NCBI GenBank assembly: GCA_001557035.1
Contig: LSKJ01000634.1
Coordinates: forward strand, 1 to 15,703
Direction of reading: 5' to 3'
Origin: Rhodospirillaceae bacterium CCH5-H10
GTDB lineage: Bacteria; Pseudomonadota; Alphaproteobacteria; Reyranellales; Reyranellaceae
Length of the DNA stretch: 15,703 bases
Of the stretch, positions 1-7,944 are shown in pieces. The notes under the pieces were generated by a model, which worked only from the letters and a program-made list of their open reading frames with translations, was not told the DNA's origin and did no database searches. Within the stretch, counting starts at the first letter, position 1. Each line of letters opens with the position of its first letter. Made by a program: the position numbers and the translations under genes.

Positions 1-109
1 TCACCCTGAGGAGCGCTCCGCAGGAGCGCGTCTCGAAGGGTGGGCACGCGCACCGCGTCCGTTGCCCATCCTTCGAGACGCCGTGCTGCGCACGGCTCCT
101 CAGGATGAG
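1..109. repeat. Large imperfect inverted repeat downstream of the flavoprotein gene
   Basis: The left arm begins with CACCCTGAGGAGC and continues to GCGTCTCGAAGGGTGGGC. The right arm mirrors it from GCCCATCCTTCGAGACGC to GCTCCTCAGGATGAG. Each arm contains a smaller internal palindrome. The element lies 31 bases past the stop of the minus-strand flavoprotein gene, so its transcript would form a long hairpin that could end or protect the nirA operon mRNA. It looks like a dispersed extragenic palindromic repeat of the kind common in alphaproteobacteria. The left edge may be cut by the window. Confidence 0.7.
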
Positions 110-140
110 GTCGGGTAGGTCTACGCTCACTGTAGGGCCC

Positions 141-1712
141 CTAGTAGACATCGCGCTGATACCGGCCGGCTTTCGCCAGCCCGTCGAGCCAGGCTTTTGC
201 TTCCGCGGCGCTCTTGCCACCGGGCCCCGTCGCGACGTCGAGCAGCGCCGTCTCCACATCCTTGGCCATGCGCTTGGCGTCGCCGCAGACATAGAAGTGT
301 GCGCCCTGCTCGAACCACGCCCAGAGTTCGGCCGCGTTCTCGCGCATGCGCGTCTGGACATAGATCTTCTCGGCCTGGTCCCGCGAGAAGGCGAGATCGA
401 GCCGGGACAGCACGCCGCGCCGCTGCCAGTCGACGATCTGGTCCTCGTAGAGGAAATCGGTGCTGCGTTTCTGATCGCCGAAGAACAGCCAGTTCCGGCC
501 TTTCGCCCCGCGCGCGTCACGCTCCTCGAGGAAGGCGCGGAACGGCGCGATGCCGGTGCCCGGGCCGACCATGATGGCCGGCACCGTGTCGTCGACCGGC
601 GGCGCGAAGCCGTGGCTTTTCTGTACGAACACGGGAATGACGTCACCCGGCTTGGCGAAGTCGGCAAGGTAGCAGGAGCCGATTCCGGTTCGGGTTCTGT
701 CCTTGGTATCCCAACGCACCGCCGACACGGTGAGATGGACTTCGCGCGGATGCGCCTTGGGCGACGAGGCGATGGAGTAGAGTCGCGGCTGCAGCCGATC
801 GAGCGACTTCAGCAGGCCGGGCAACGACGGCGAGACTGACGGGAACGCGTGCAGGAGATCGAGCAGATCGGCCTCGGCCAGTTCCGGCGGCCCCTCGCCC
901 GCGGCCAGCGCCTGGAGCTTCAACGCCTCCTCGCCGTCGAAAGCCCTGTTCGCCAGGAACAGCATGCACTCGTCGCTCGGCCGGGCGATGTCGACCTTGC
1001 TCAGCAAGGCCTGCCGCAGCGGCAACGCTTCGTGATCGACGCCGACCATCTCCTCGCCCGTGGCGCCGAGGCGATCGAGCACAGCCTGCACGAGCTGCGG
1101 GTTCTTGCGGGCGAAGACGCCCAGGCTGTCGCCCGCCTCGTAGGTGACGTCGCTCGCCGAGAGATCGAGCACGACGTGCCGCACGTCTTTCGCGGACCCG
1201 GCGCGATTGAGCGGATGGGCATCGACCAGAGTTGCGAGCGCCGGCCGGTCGCGCGAGAAGCCGACCTGACCCGCGGGCTTCACCGCCGGCGCCGCGACGG
1301 CCGAACCGTTGCGCAGCGGTTCGAGCGCGGCGACGAGTTCCTTCACCTTGCGCTGGGTTTCCTTGCCGCCCGGCACGCAGCGGCCCATGTCGGCCTCGGC
1401 ACCGGACCACACGGCTTCGGCATAGGTCTGGCAGAGATAGCCGCACTGGCCGCAATCGAGCTGCGCCATCGCCGCCATGAGCTGACGCTCGGGCTTCGTG
1501 TCCTTTGCAAGCTCGAGCCGCTCGGCCAGCGACAGCGCCGCATCGTGCCAGGGGAAATCTTCCGGCTCGGCAGGCTCCGTCGCCGCCCCTTCCTGGCCGC
1601 CGTTGGTGACACCGAGATAGGCGGCGAAGAAGCCGTTCAGCCAGGCGCGCTGCTCGGTCGAGAAGGGCGCATGCTCGGGGACGATCTGCGGGATTGGCGC
1701 GAGGGCGTTCAT
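141..1712 (-). CDS. Flavoprotein reductase with N-terminal Fe-S domain (sulfite reductase alpha/CysJ-like), probable electron donor to NirA
   Basis: The protein has 523 residues. Residues 87-116 hold CGQCGYLC and then C112 in a CVPGG context, the pattern of a 4Fe-4S domain (Cys 87, 90, 94, 112). The rest is a ferredoxin-NADP reductase-type module like the C-terminal half of CysJ and cytochrome P450 reductase. It has the FAD motif RLYS at 310-313, the NADPH motif GPGTGIAPFR at 383-392, YVCGD at 474-478, and a C-terminal RDVY ending typical of the family. The flavodoxin (FMN) domain of true CysJ is absent; the Fe-S domain takes its place. The ATG overlaps the nirA stop in an ATGA (1709-1712), so the two are translationally coupled. 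I infer NADPH to FAD to Fe-S to NirA electron flow, replacing ferredoxin. Automated annotation as sulfite reductase alpha subunit is probably misleading about the substrate. Confidence 0.88.
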   Translation of the reverse strand: MNALAPIPQIVPEHAPFSTEQRAWLNGFFAAYLGVTNGGQEGAATEPAEPEDFPWHDAALSLAERLELAKDTKPERQLMAAMAQLDCGQCGYLCQTYAEAVWSGAEADMGRCVPGGKETQRKVKELVAALEPLRNGSAVAAPAVKPAGQVGFSRDRPALATLVDAHPLNRAGSAKDVRHVVLDLSASDVTYEAGDSLGVFARKNPQLVQAVLDRLGATGEEMVGVDHEALPLRQALLSKVDIARPSDECMLFLANRAFDGEEALKLQALAAGEGPPELAEADLLDLLHAFPSVSPSLPGLLKSLDRLQPRLYSIASSPKAHPREVHLTVSAVRWDTKDRTRTGIGSCYLADFAKPGDVIPVFVQKSHGFAPPVDDTVPAIMVGPGTGIAPFRAFLEERDARGAKGRNWLFFGDQKRSTDFLYEDQIVDWQRRGVLSRLDLAFSRDQAEKIYVQTRMRENAAELWAWFEQGAHFYVCGDAKRMAKDVETALLDVATGPGGKSAAEAKAWLDGLAKAGRYQRDVY

Positions 1713-3493
1713 GCGGCGAGCGCCAGGACCGGGGCGCGCTCGGCGAGGTCGCGCAGGGCGGCGATCTCGTGGCGGCGACAGAATTCGAAGAACGATTCCG
1801 TGGTGGACTCCCGGTGCGCCAGATAGGCGGTCAGCAACCTTTCGAGAAGCGCCGGCAGATCGTCGAAGGCGACGGAGGTCGCATACTCTCGCGCGATCGC
1901 CTGCTCGGCCGTCGAGGCCGCACCGCCACCGATGAAGACGTGATAGCCCTCGACGCTGTCCTCGCCCCGCTCGACCCTGGCGGCGATCAGGCCGATATCG
2001 CCGACATAGTGCTGGGCGCAGGAATGATGGCAGCCGGTCAGATGGATGTTGATCGGCGTGTCGATGGCCAGCCGCATCTCGAGATGGTCCACCAGCTTCA
2101 GCGCATGGCCCTTGGTGTTCGCGGCCGCGAACTTGCAGCCGGCATTGCCGGTGCAGGCCACCAGGCCGCGCCGCAGCGCGCTGGCCTCGACGCGAAGACC
2201 GAGGGCGGCAATGGCGGCGATGCAGACACCGACATCACGGTCGGCAATATCGGAGATCAGAAGGTTCTGCCAGACCGTGAGGCGGATCGTGCCGCTGCCG
2301 AAGCGTTCCGCGATGCCGGCAATGCCGCGCATCTGCTCCGATGTCATGCGGCCCACCGGCAGGACGAGGCCGAGATAGTTACGACCGGCCTGCTTCTGGC
2401 GATGCACGCCGATATGCCCCTGCCTGTCGGCCAGCGTGCGAGGCGCCGCCTGCGCGCCGGCGGCACGACGCAGCTTGCCGCCATATTCCTTCTCGACCTC
2501 CGCCACGAAGGCGTCGCGACCCAGGCGGTCGATCACGTACTTCAGGCGCGCCTTCTGGCGGTTGGTGCGGTCGCCGTGGATCGCGAAGGCACGCACCACG
2601 GCGCCGCCCACCGCCACGCACTCCTCGGGCTTCAGCAGGATCCCGGTCTCGAAGGCGAAATCGAGATGACCCGTGATGCCGCCCAGCTGGAGGCGGAAAT
2701 AGATGCCCGGCTCGAAGCCCGCGCCGCCCGTCACCTCGGTCGCGACGAAGCCGATGTCGTTGGTGTCTTCCAGCACCGGCACGCGCCCGCCGCCGTCGAA
2801 GGCGATGTTGAACTTGCGCGGCAGGCCATACATCTCGCGATGATTGAGGATGTAGTGATGCATGGCGCGGCACAGCGGCCGCGTGTCGTAGAGTTCCTGC
2901 GGGTCGATGCCGGCGGTCGGGCTGCCGGTGACGTTGCGGATATTGTCGGCGCCCGAACCGCGCGCCGTGAGGCCGAGATCCTGTACGGTGAGCAGCAGGT
3001 CGACGGCATGCCGCGCCGGAATCTCGCGAATCTGCAGGTTGGCGCGCGTCGTCACATCGGCATAGCCACCCCCGAAGGCATCCGCCGCGTCGGCCAGGCC
3101 GCGCATCTGCCAGGCGTTCAGGATGCCGTTGGGCATGCGCAGCCGGCACATGAAGGAATTCTCCGCCGGCGCGACGAAGAAAAGTCCGTGATACTTCGTG
3201 AGAAAGACGTCGATGCCCTTGGGGAATTGCCCGGCCTCGGCGCGGCCCACCACCTCGTCCCAGCGATCGAGCGGATGGCGTGCACGCTTGGCGGTCTCCT
3301 CGGCGACCAGCTTGCCGCCCGACGCCACGGCACGGTCCTGCGCGGCATGCTGCAGGGCGTCGGGACCGATCGGCTGGCCCTCCGGCGTCCCAGACGGGCG
3401 AGCCGTCAGTTTGTCGGCCGCCTTGCGCGCTTCGATGCCGCTGACGAAACCTTGTAACCACTGCTTCTGAGCATCGTCGAACTCTTCGCTCAT
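1709..3493 (-). CDS. nirA: NirA-family assimilatory nitrite reductase (siroheme, 4Fe-4S)
   Basis: The protein has 594 residues and would reduce nitrite to ammonium with six electrons in the cytoplasm. The cluster/siroheme ligands are clear: CTGNAGC (C447, C453) and TGCHHSC (C488, C492), the C-x5-C then C-x3-C pattern of the sulfite/nitrite reductase family. The duplicated ferrodoxin-like and siroheme halves are both full length. The ATG at 3493 is chosen because GGGGAGG ends four bases before it; an in-frame ATG at 3505 would add four residues. The gene lies 129 bases downstream of nrtC, with a palindromic repeat between, and overlaps the next gene by 4 bases. The nitrate transporter context favours nitrite over sulfite as substrate, although sequence motifs alone cannot separate the two. 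The N-terminus has an extra motif (QKQWLQGF, residues 9-16) shared with the flavoprotein. Confidence 0.9.
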   Translation of the reverse strand: MSEEFDDAQKQWLQGFVSGIEARKAADKLTARPSGTPEGQPIGPDALQHAAQDRAVASGGKLVAEETAKRARHPLDRWDEVVGRAEAGQFPKGIDVFLTKYHGLFFVAPAENSFMCRLRMPNGILNAWQMRGLADAADAFGGGYADVTTRANLQIREIPARHAVDLLLTVQDLGLTARGSGADNIRNVTGSPTAGIDPQELYDTRPLCRAMHHYILNHREMYGLPRKFNIAFDGGGRVPVLEDTNDIGFVATEVTGGAGFEPGIYFRLQLGGITGHLDFAFETGILLKPEECVAVGGAVVRAFAIHGDRTNRQKARLKYVIDRLGRDAFVAEVEKEYGGKLRRAAGAQAAPRTLADRQGHIGVHRQKQAGRNYLGLVLPVGRMTSEQMRGIAGIAERFGSGTIRLTVWQNLLISDIADRDVGVCIAAIAALGLRVEASALRRGLVACTGNAGCKFAAANTKGHALKLVDHLEMRLAIDTPINIHLTGCHHSCAQHYVGDIGLIAARVERGEDSVEGYHVFIGGGAASTAEQAIAREYATSVAFDDLPALLERLLTAYLAHRESTTESFFEFCRRHEIAALRDLAERAPVLALAA

Positions 3494-3496
3494 GCA

Positions 3497-3615
3497 CCTC
3501 CCCATTCAGATGGGGAGGTGTTGGCCTCACAGGCCGACGGAGGGGTCATCACCGACAGACGACTGACCCCTCCGTCGCCGTATGACGGCGACACCTCCCC
3601 CGTTGACGGGGGAGG
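3497..3615. repeat. Extragenic palindromic element, copy 1 (between nrtC and nirA)
   Basis: This 119-bp element has a CCTCCCC...GGGGAGG hairpin at each end (3497-3518 and about 3593-3615) and a central inverted repeat, GACGGAGGGGTCA against TGACCCCTCCGTC. The same architecture recurs at 12093-12216, and a single end hairpin recurs at 13741-13762. It fills almost all of the nrtC-nirA gap. The end next to nirA supplies the GGGGAGG that serves as its ribosome-binding site. In the transcript it would fold into three stacked hairpins and could set the nrtC/nirA expression ratio. Confidence 0.85.
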
Positions 3616-3622
3616 AAACCTG

Positions 3623-4426
3623 CTAGGCCGCGGCACGGGCCGGAACCCTGTGACGCGCATAGAGGAATTCGAGCACGGCAGCGCGGCACCTTGCGTACTC
3701 GGCGTCGGTTGCGAGTTCGAGGCGGCGGCGCGGCCGGGCGAGCTTGATCGGCAGGATCTCGCCGATCGTCGCCGCCGGGCCGTTGGTCATCATCACCACA
3801 CGGTCCGACAGCAGCACCGCCTCGTCGACGTCGTGGGTGATCATCATCACCGTGTTGCCCAGCCGCGCATGGATCTCCATGACACTGTCCTGCAGGTGCG
3901 CGCGGGTCAGCGCGTCGAGCGCGCCGAACGGCTCGTCCATCAGCAGCACCTTGGGCTGCATGGCGAGCGCCCGGGCGATACCGACCCTCTGCTTCATGCC
4001 GCCCGAGACTTCGTGCGGGCGCTTGTCCCTAGCCTGGGCCATCTGCACCAGTTCGAGATTGTGCATCACCCAGTCGTGGCGCTCGGCCTTGGTCTTCGAC
4101 GCGCCGAACACCTTGTCGACGGCGATCGCGATGTTGCCGTAGACGGTCAGCCACGGCAGCAGCGAATGGTTCTGGAACACGATGGCGCGGTCGGGACCCG
4201 GATCGTCGACGACCTTGCCTTCGAGGAAGACCTCGCCGCTGGTCGATTTCAGGAGACCGCCCAGGATGTTGAGCAGGGTCGACTTGCCGCAGCCGGAATG
4301 GCCGATCAGCGAGACGAACTCGCCCTGCTCGATGCGCAGGTTGACGTCGCGCAGCACTTCCGTCGCCATCTGGCCTCGGCGGAAGCTCATGCCGACCTGT
4401 TCGAACTTCAGATAGGGGGTTGTCAT
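3623..4426 (-). CDS. nrtC: Nitrate ABC transporter, ATP-binding subunit
   Basis: The protein has 267 residues and is the ATPase that drives nitrate/nitrite import. All nucleotide-binding motifs are intact: Walker A GHSGCGKST (42-50), Q-loop Q85, signature SGGMKQR (141-147), Walker B VLLMDEP (160-166) and switch H198. It is a single-domain subunit like cyanobacterial NrtD; it lacks the C-terminal solute-binding domain of cyanobacterial NrtC, so the symbol follows proteobacterial usage. It starts 12 bases after the nrtB stop, with GGAG just after that stop as ribosome-binding site. Taurine and sulfonate ATPases (TauB/SsuB) are close relatives; the assignment to nitrate comes from nrtA, nasS and nirA around it. 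Confidence 0.9.
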   Translation of the reverse strand: MTTPYLKFEQVGMSFRRGQMATEVLRDVNLRIEQGEFVSLIGHSGCGKSTLLNILGGLLKSTSGEVFLEGKVVDDPGPDRAIVFQNHSLLPWLTVYGNIAIAVDKVFGASKTKAERHDWVMHNLELVQMAQARDKRPHEVSGGMKQRVGIARALAMQPKVLLMDEPFGALDALTRAHLQDSVMEIHARLGNTVMMITHDVDEAVLLSDRVVMMTNGPAATIGEILPIKLARPRRRLELATDAEYARCRAAVLEFLYARHRVPARAAA

Positions 4427-4438
4427 GGAAGGTGCTCC

Positions 4439-5341
4439 CTATTGCGCCGAGACGCCGTGCGAGACGAAATGGCCGATCACCGCGATCAGCTTGTCGAGCA
4501 GGAAGCCGACGATGCCGATGTAGACGAGCGCCACGATGATGTCGGAGATGCGCGAGCTGTTCCACGCGTCCCAGATGAAGAAGCCGATGCCGACGCCGCC
4601 GATCAGCATCTCGGCCGCCACGATGGCGAGCCAGCTCAGGCCGACGCCGATGCGCAGGCCGGTGAAGATGTAGGGCACGGTCGCGGGCAGCGTGATCTTG
4701 TAAAAGACCTCCCACCAGGAAAGCCGGATCACCGCCGCGACGTTGCGATAGTCCTGCGGGATGTTCCGCACGCCCACCGACGTGTTGATGATGATCGGCC
4801 AGATCGATGTGATGAAGATCACGAACAGCGCCGACGGATCGGCATGGCGGAAGCCGGCCAGCGACAGCGGCAACCAGGCGAGCGGCGGTACGGTGCGCAG
4901 GACCTGGAAGATCGGATCGAGGCCGCGCATCGCCCAGGTGCTCTGGCCGACCAGCACGCCCAGCGCGATGCCGACGACCGCCGCCAGGCTGAAGCCGATC
5001 GCGACGCGGCCGAGGCTCTTGGAGATCTGCCAGAAGGCGCCCTTGTCGACGCCGCCATTGTCGTAGAACGGATCGGCGATGAAATCCCAGGCATCCGCCA
5101 CGACCTTGGTCGGCGGAGGCAGGCGTGCGCCGGGTTCCGAGCAGAGGAGCTGCCAGACGAACAGCGTGATCGAGAGCACGATGAGCGGCGGCAGGACGAC
5201 GCTCACGACATGCCGCGCCATCTCCATGACGCGTTCCACGGCCGGGCGTACCGGCGGCCGAAATGTGACGATCTCGGCGGAGGATTCCGGAACGGGAACG
5301 GCGTCGGCCACCGACACGGCCGCTTTGGCAACGGCCCGCAT
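4439..5341 (-). CDS. nrtB: Nitrate ABC transporter, permease
   Basis: The protein has 300 residues and is the inner-membrane channel subunit. About six hydrophobic helices are visible, at roughly 45-66, 113-133, 150-163, 170-187, 232-255 and 266-287. The EAA-type cytoplasmic loop that docks the ATPase lies around residues 203-231 (RLSWWEVFYKITLP, then TGLRIG). The first 40 residues are a hydrophilic extension, normal for NrtB. The ATG shares its A with the nrtA stop (TGATG at 5339-5343), so translation is probably coupled. An earlier in-frame start would only extend it antisense-like into nrtA coding sequence and is not credible. Confidence 0.9.
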   Translation of the reverse strand: MRAVAKAAVSVADAVPVPESSAEIVTFRPPVRPAVERVMEMARHVVSVVLPPLIVLSITLFVWQLLCSEPGARLPPPTKVVADAWDFIADPFYDNGGVDKGAFWQISKSLGRVAIGFSLAAVVGIALGVLVGQSTWAMRGLDPIFQVLRTVPPLAWLPLSLAGFRHADPSALFVIFITSIWPIIINTSVGVRNIPQDYRNVAAVIRLSWWEVFYKITLPATVPYIFTGLRIGVGLSWLAIVAAEMLIGGVGIGFFIWDAWNSSRISDIIVALVYIGIVGFLLDKLIAVIGHFVSHGVSAQ

Positions 5342-6654
5342 CACGCCACCTTCTTGATCTGGAGACTGGCGAGATAGGCCTTCGGATCCTCGGGATCGAA
5401 CACCTTGCCGTCGAAGAACGTCTCCTTGCCACGCGACGTGGTTTTCGGAACGTCGGATTCCGCCGCACCGATGTTCTTGGCGGCGGTGCGCCACAGATCC
5501 TCGCGATTGACCTTGCCGATGATCGCCTTGGTGTCGAGATCCATGGGCAGCTTGCCCCAGCGCTGGTTCTCGGTGAGGAACCAGAGCTCGTGGCTCTGGT
5601 AGGGATACGAGACGCCACCGGTCCAGAACTTCATCAGCTGATCGGAGTTGGCCACCTTGCGGCCATCGCCGTAGTTGAACTGACCCTTGATGCGATTGAC
5701 GATATCGGCCGGCGGCACGTTGAACCACTGGCGCTTGCCGAGGATGGTGGCGAGCTCGTCCTTGTTCTCCATCTTCTCGCACCACTGCTGGGCTTCCATC
5801 ACCGCCATCAGCATGGCCATCGCCGCCTTCGGGTTCTTGTCGACCCAGTCGGCGCGCATCCCGAGCGACTTCTCCGGATGGTTCTTCCAGAGTTCGCCGG
5901 TCATGGCCGCGGTGAAGCCGATGTCCTGGTTCACGAGTTGCTCGTTCCACGGCTCACCGACGCAGAACGCGTCCATGTTGCCGACCTTCATGTTCGCCAC
6001 CATCTGCGGCGGAGGCACGACGATGGTCGACACGTCCTTGTCGGGATCGATGCCCGCCGCCGCGAGCCAGTAGCGGATCCAGACATCGTGCGTCCCGCCC
6101 GGGAAGGTCATGGCGCACTTCACTTCCTTGCCGGCGGCCTTCTTCTTGGCGAAGGCCTCCTTGAGCGGCTTGGCATCGATGGTGACGCCCAGACCCTTGA
6201 ACTCGTTGGAAACCGACAGGCCCTGGCAGTCGTAGTTGAGCCGCGCCAGAATATACATCGGCACCGGCCGGTTCTCCGGCGTCGTGGTGCCGAGCGTGAT
6301 CTGGTACGGCTTCGGCGTCAGGATATGGGCGCCATCGATGCCGCCCGATTCGCCTCCCAGAACGAGGTTGTCGCGGGTCGTGCCCCACGAAGCCTGCTTG
6401 GCGACGTTGGCGTCGGTGATGCCATACTTGTCGAAGATCTTCTTTTCCTTGGCGATGATCAGCGGCGCGGCATCGGTGAGAGCGATGAAACCGAGGGTGA
6501 CCTTTTTGGTCTCCGGACCGGCTGCCTGCGCGAAGGCGCCGCCCGGGAAGGAGGCACGCACGGCGCTCATCAGGGCGGCCGTCGCCGCGACGCCCGAGGC
6601 GCTCTTGATGAGGTTGCGCCGTCCCAGGCCCTTGCGGCCGATCCCGTTAGCCAT
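5341..6654 (-). CDS. nrtA: Nitrate ABC transporter, substrate-binding protein with Tat signal
   Basis: The protein has 437 residues and belongs to the NrtA/CmpA family that binds nitrate or nitrite outside the cytoplasmic membrane. The N-terminus is a twin-arginine signal: GRRNLIKSA (residues 11-19), a hydrophobic stretch, and a probable cleavage site after AFA (about 40-42). Family hallmarks include GFIALTDAAPL just after the signal, AAAGIDPDKDV, and CVGEPWNEQ in the binding region. The ATG at 6654 is supported by AGGAG six bases upstream and the signal peptide. The gene overlaps the end of nasS by 8 bases. It is a paralogue of NasS: both share the GIDPD and CVGEPWN motifs, but only this one is exported. 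Confidence 0.93.
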   Translation of the reverse strand: MANGIGRKGLGRRNLIKSASGVAATAALMSAVRASFPGGAFAQAAGPETKKVTLGFIALTDAAPLIIAKEKKIFDKYGITDANVAKQASWGTTRDNLVLGGESGGIDGAHILTPKPYQITLGTTTPENRPVPMYILARLNYDCQGLSVSNEFKGLGVTIDAKPLKEAFAKKKAAGKEVKCAMTFPGGTHDVWIRYWLAAAGIDPDKDVSTIVVPPPQMVANMKVGNMDAFCVGEPWNEQLVNQDIGFTAAMTGELWKNHPEKSLGMRADWVDKNPKAAMAMLMAVMEAQQWCEKMENKDELATILGKRQWFNVPPADIVNRIKGQFNYGDGRKVANSDQLMKFWTGGVSYPYQSHELWFLTENQRWGKLPMDLDTKAIIGKVNREDLWRTAAKNIGAAESDVPKTTSRGKETFFDGKVFDPEDPKAYLASLQIKKVA

Positions 6655-7867
6655 GATTGCTCTCCTGCTGTTTGAAGGTCTTTGACGTTTCATTGCTGGG
6701 GTCGAACACCGACCCGTCGAGGAAACTGTCCGGCCCCATCGCGACCGGCGCGCCGTTGGTCGGAAGGATCCAGGGATCGGGATGCGCGCCCTCGACCTTT
6801 CGGTCGCTGAGCGGGCACGGCAGGCCGAGCTCGCTGGCGGCGGCCCGATAGATGTCGCTGCGGAAGACGCGGTCGGCGACGGCACGCATGTCGGGTCGCG
6901 GCGCGACCTGGCCCCAGCGCACCATCTGCGACAGGTACCAGTCGGCATGGCTGCGCCACGGGAAATTGGCGAGCTGGCGATGGAAGATGTGGAAGTCGGG
7001 CTGGCTCAACGAGCGGCCGATCACTTCCGCCGGCACGTTGAGGAAGCGCGGCGTCGCCAGGATGCGAGCCGCCTCGGACCTGTTGGCCGGCTCGTCGAGC
7101 CAGGCGCCGGCTTCGGTTATGGCCTTCACCAGCGCGATCAGCGTCTTGGGGTTCTGCTGCGCCCAAGCCTCGGTCGCGCCGAGGATCTTCTCCGGCATCG
7201 AGTCCCAGATCTGCCGGCTGGACGCCGCGATGCGGCCGATGCCGAGGCTGGCGGATTGCTGGTTCCACGGCTCGCCGACGCAATAGCCGTCGATCGTGCC
7301 GCCCGAGAGATGCGCCACCATGTGCGGCGGCGGCACCACCGTGAGACGCACGTCGCGGTCGGGATCGATGCCGCCCGACGCGAGCCACAGGCGCAGCAGA
7401 TGATTGTGCGAGGAGTAGGTGAAGACGGACGCCAGCGTGATCGGCGCCCGGCCCTCGCGCGCGCGGCGGGCGACGACCGCCGCCAGCGCGCGGGCGTCGA
7501 GGGGGGCGCCGGCCGGTCGATTGTTTCCGACATGCTCGGGCGCGGCCTCCTCGATCTCGCGCCACACGCCATTCGAGAGCGTGATCGAATTGCCGTTCAG
7601 GTGCAGCGTCATGGCCGCGATCATCGGGACGTTGACGCTGTCGATGCCGAGCGTGGTCGCGAGCGGCATCGGCGACAGCATGTGCGCCGCGTCGAGCAGG
7701 CCGACCGCGAGCTTGTCGCGGATGTTCGACCAGGAAACCTCGCGGCGCAGCTCGACGTCGAGACCGTGACGCTCGTAGAGGCCGAGCACCTCCGCGAACA
7801 GAACGGGCGCGCAGTCGATCAGGGGAATGAACCCCACTCTCACCTTCGGTCGTTCGACGTGACCCAC
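6647..7867 (-). CDS. nasS: NasS, cytoplasmic nitrate/nitrite sensor of the NasST system
   Basis: The protein has 406 residues and is NrtA-like but lacks any signal peptide; it begins VGHVERPKVRVGFIPLIDCAP. In known NasST systems NasS binds NasT and holds it inactive until nitrate or nitrite binds NasS. Motifs GGIDPDRDV, VVPPPHM and CVGEPWNQQ match the nitrate-binding family. I chose the GTG at 7867: GGAG (7877-7880) lies nine bases upstream, the protein homologous to NrtA starts there, and an upstream in-frame ATG at 7957 would have to read through the terminator hairpin and a nine-U run. The gene overlaps nrtA by 8 bases, so sensor and transporter are made together. Confidence 0.92.
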   Translation of the reverse strand: MGHVERPKVRVGFIPLIDCAPVLFAEVLGLYERHGLDVELRREVSWSNIRDKLAVGLLDAAHMLSPMPLATTLGIDSVNVPMIAAMTLHLNGNSITLSNGVWREIEEAAPEHVGNNRPAGAPLDARALAAVVARRAREGRAPITLASVFTYSSHNHLLRLWLASGGIDPDRDVRLTVVPPPHMVAHLSGGTIDGYCVGEPWNQQSASLGIGRIAASSRQIWDSMPEKILGATEAWAQQNPKTLIALVKAITEAGAWLDEPANRSEAARILATPRFLNVPAEVIGRSLSQPDFHIFHRQLANFPWRSHADWYLSQMVRWGQVAPRPDMRAVADRVFRSDIYRAAASELGLPCPLSDRKVEGAHPDPWILPTNGAPVAMGPDSFLDGSVFDPSNETSKTFKQQESNHG

Positions 7868-7876
7868 CAGACTCGA

Positions 7877-7880
7877 CTCC
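7877..7880 (-). promoter_or_regulatory. Ribosome-binding site of nasS
   Basis: GGAG lies nine bases before the GTG at 7867 and directly after the terminator U-run (7881-7889). It decides the nasS start in favour of the GTG. Only transcripts that pass the terminator contain it. Confidence 0.7.
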
Positions 7881-7935
7881 AAAAAAAAACGACGCCCCAG
7901 GCGGCCGCAATGAAGCGACCGAGTGGGACGTCGTT
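7881..7935 (-). terminator. Intrinsic terminator (attenuator) in the nasS leader
   Basis: Read on the minus strand, AACGACGTCCCA (7935-7924) pairs with TGGGGCGTCGTT (7899-7888) over 12 positions with one G-U. Inside that, after two-base internal loops, CGGTCGC pairs with GCGGCCG (7 bp) around a six-base loop. Nine consecutive U residues follow the stem (7889-7881), two of them in the stem. This is a textbook intrinsic terminator, placed only 14 bases before the nasS start and 9 bases after the second ANTAR-type hairpin. Its job is most likely conditional: to stop transcription unless NasT has bound the leader. Confidence 0.9.
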
Positions 7936-7944
7936 GTCCGGGAA

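Noticed and set aside
1694..3457. A 587-codon open frame on the plus strand opposite nirA
   Set aside because: NirA on the other strand has all cofactor ligands; this frame has only shadow composition.
3497..3615. Palindromic repeats as a CRISPR array or a transposon end pair
   Set aside because: There are no regularly spaced direct repeats with unique spacers, and no transposase or target duplication is visible.
3518..5377. A 619-codon open frame on the plus strand opposite nrtB and nrtC
   Set aside because: It is the antisense shadow of two conserved ABC transporter genes and shows no recognisable domain.
7888..7935. The terminator inner hexaloop (TTCATT) as a third ANTAR loop
   Set aside because: It lacks A at position 1 and G at position 4; its six-base size is probably coincidence.
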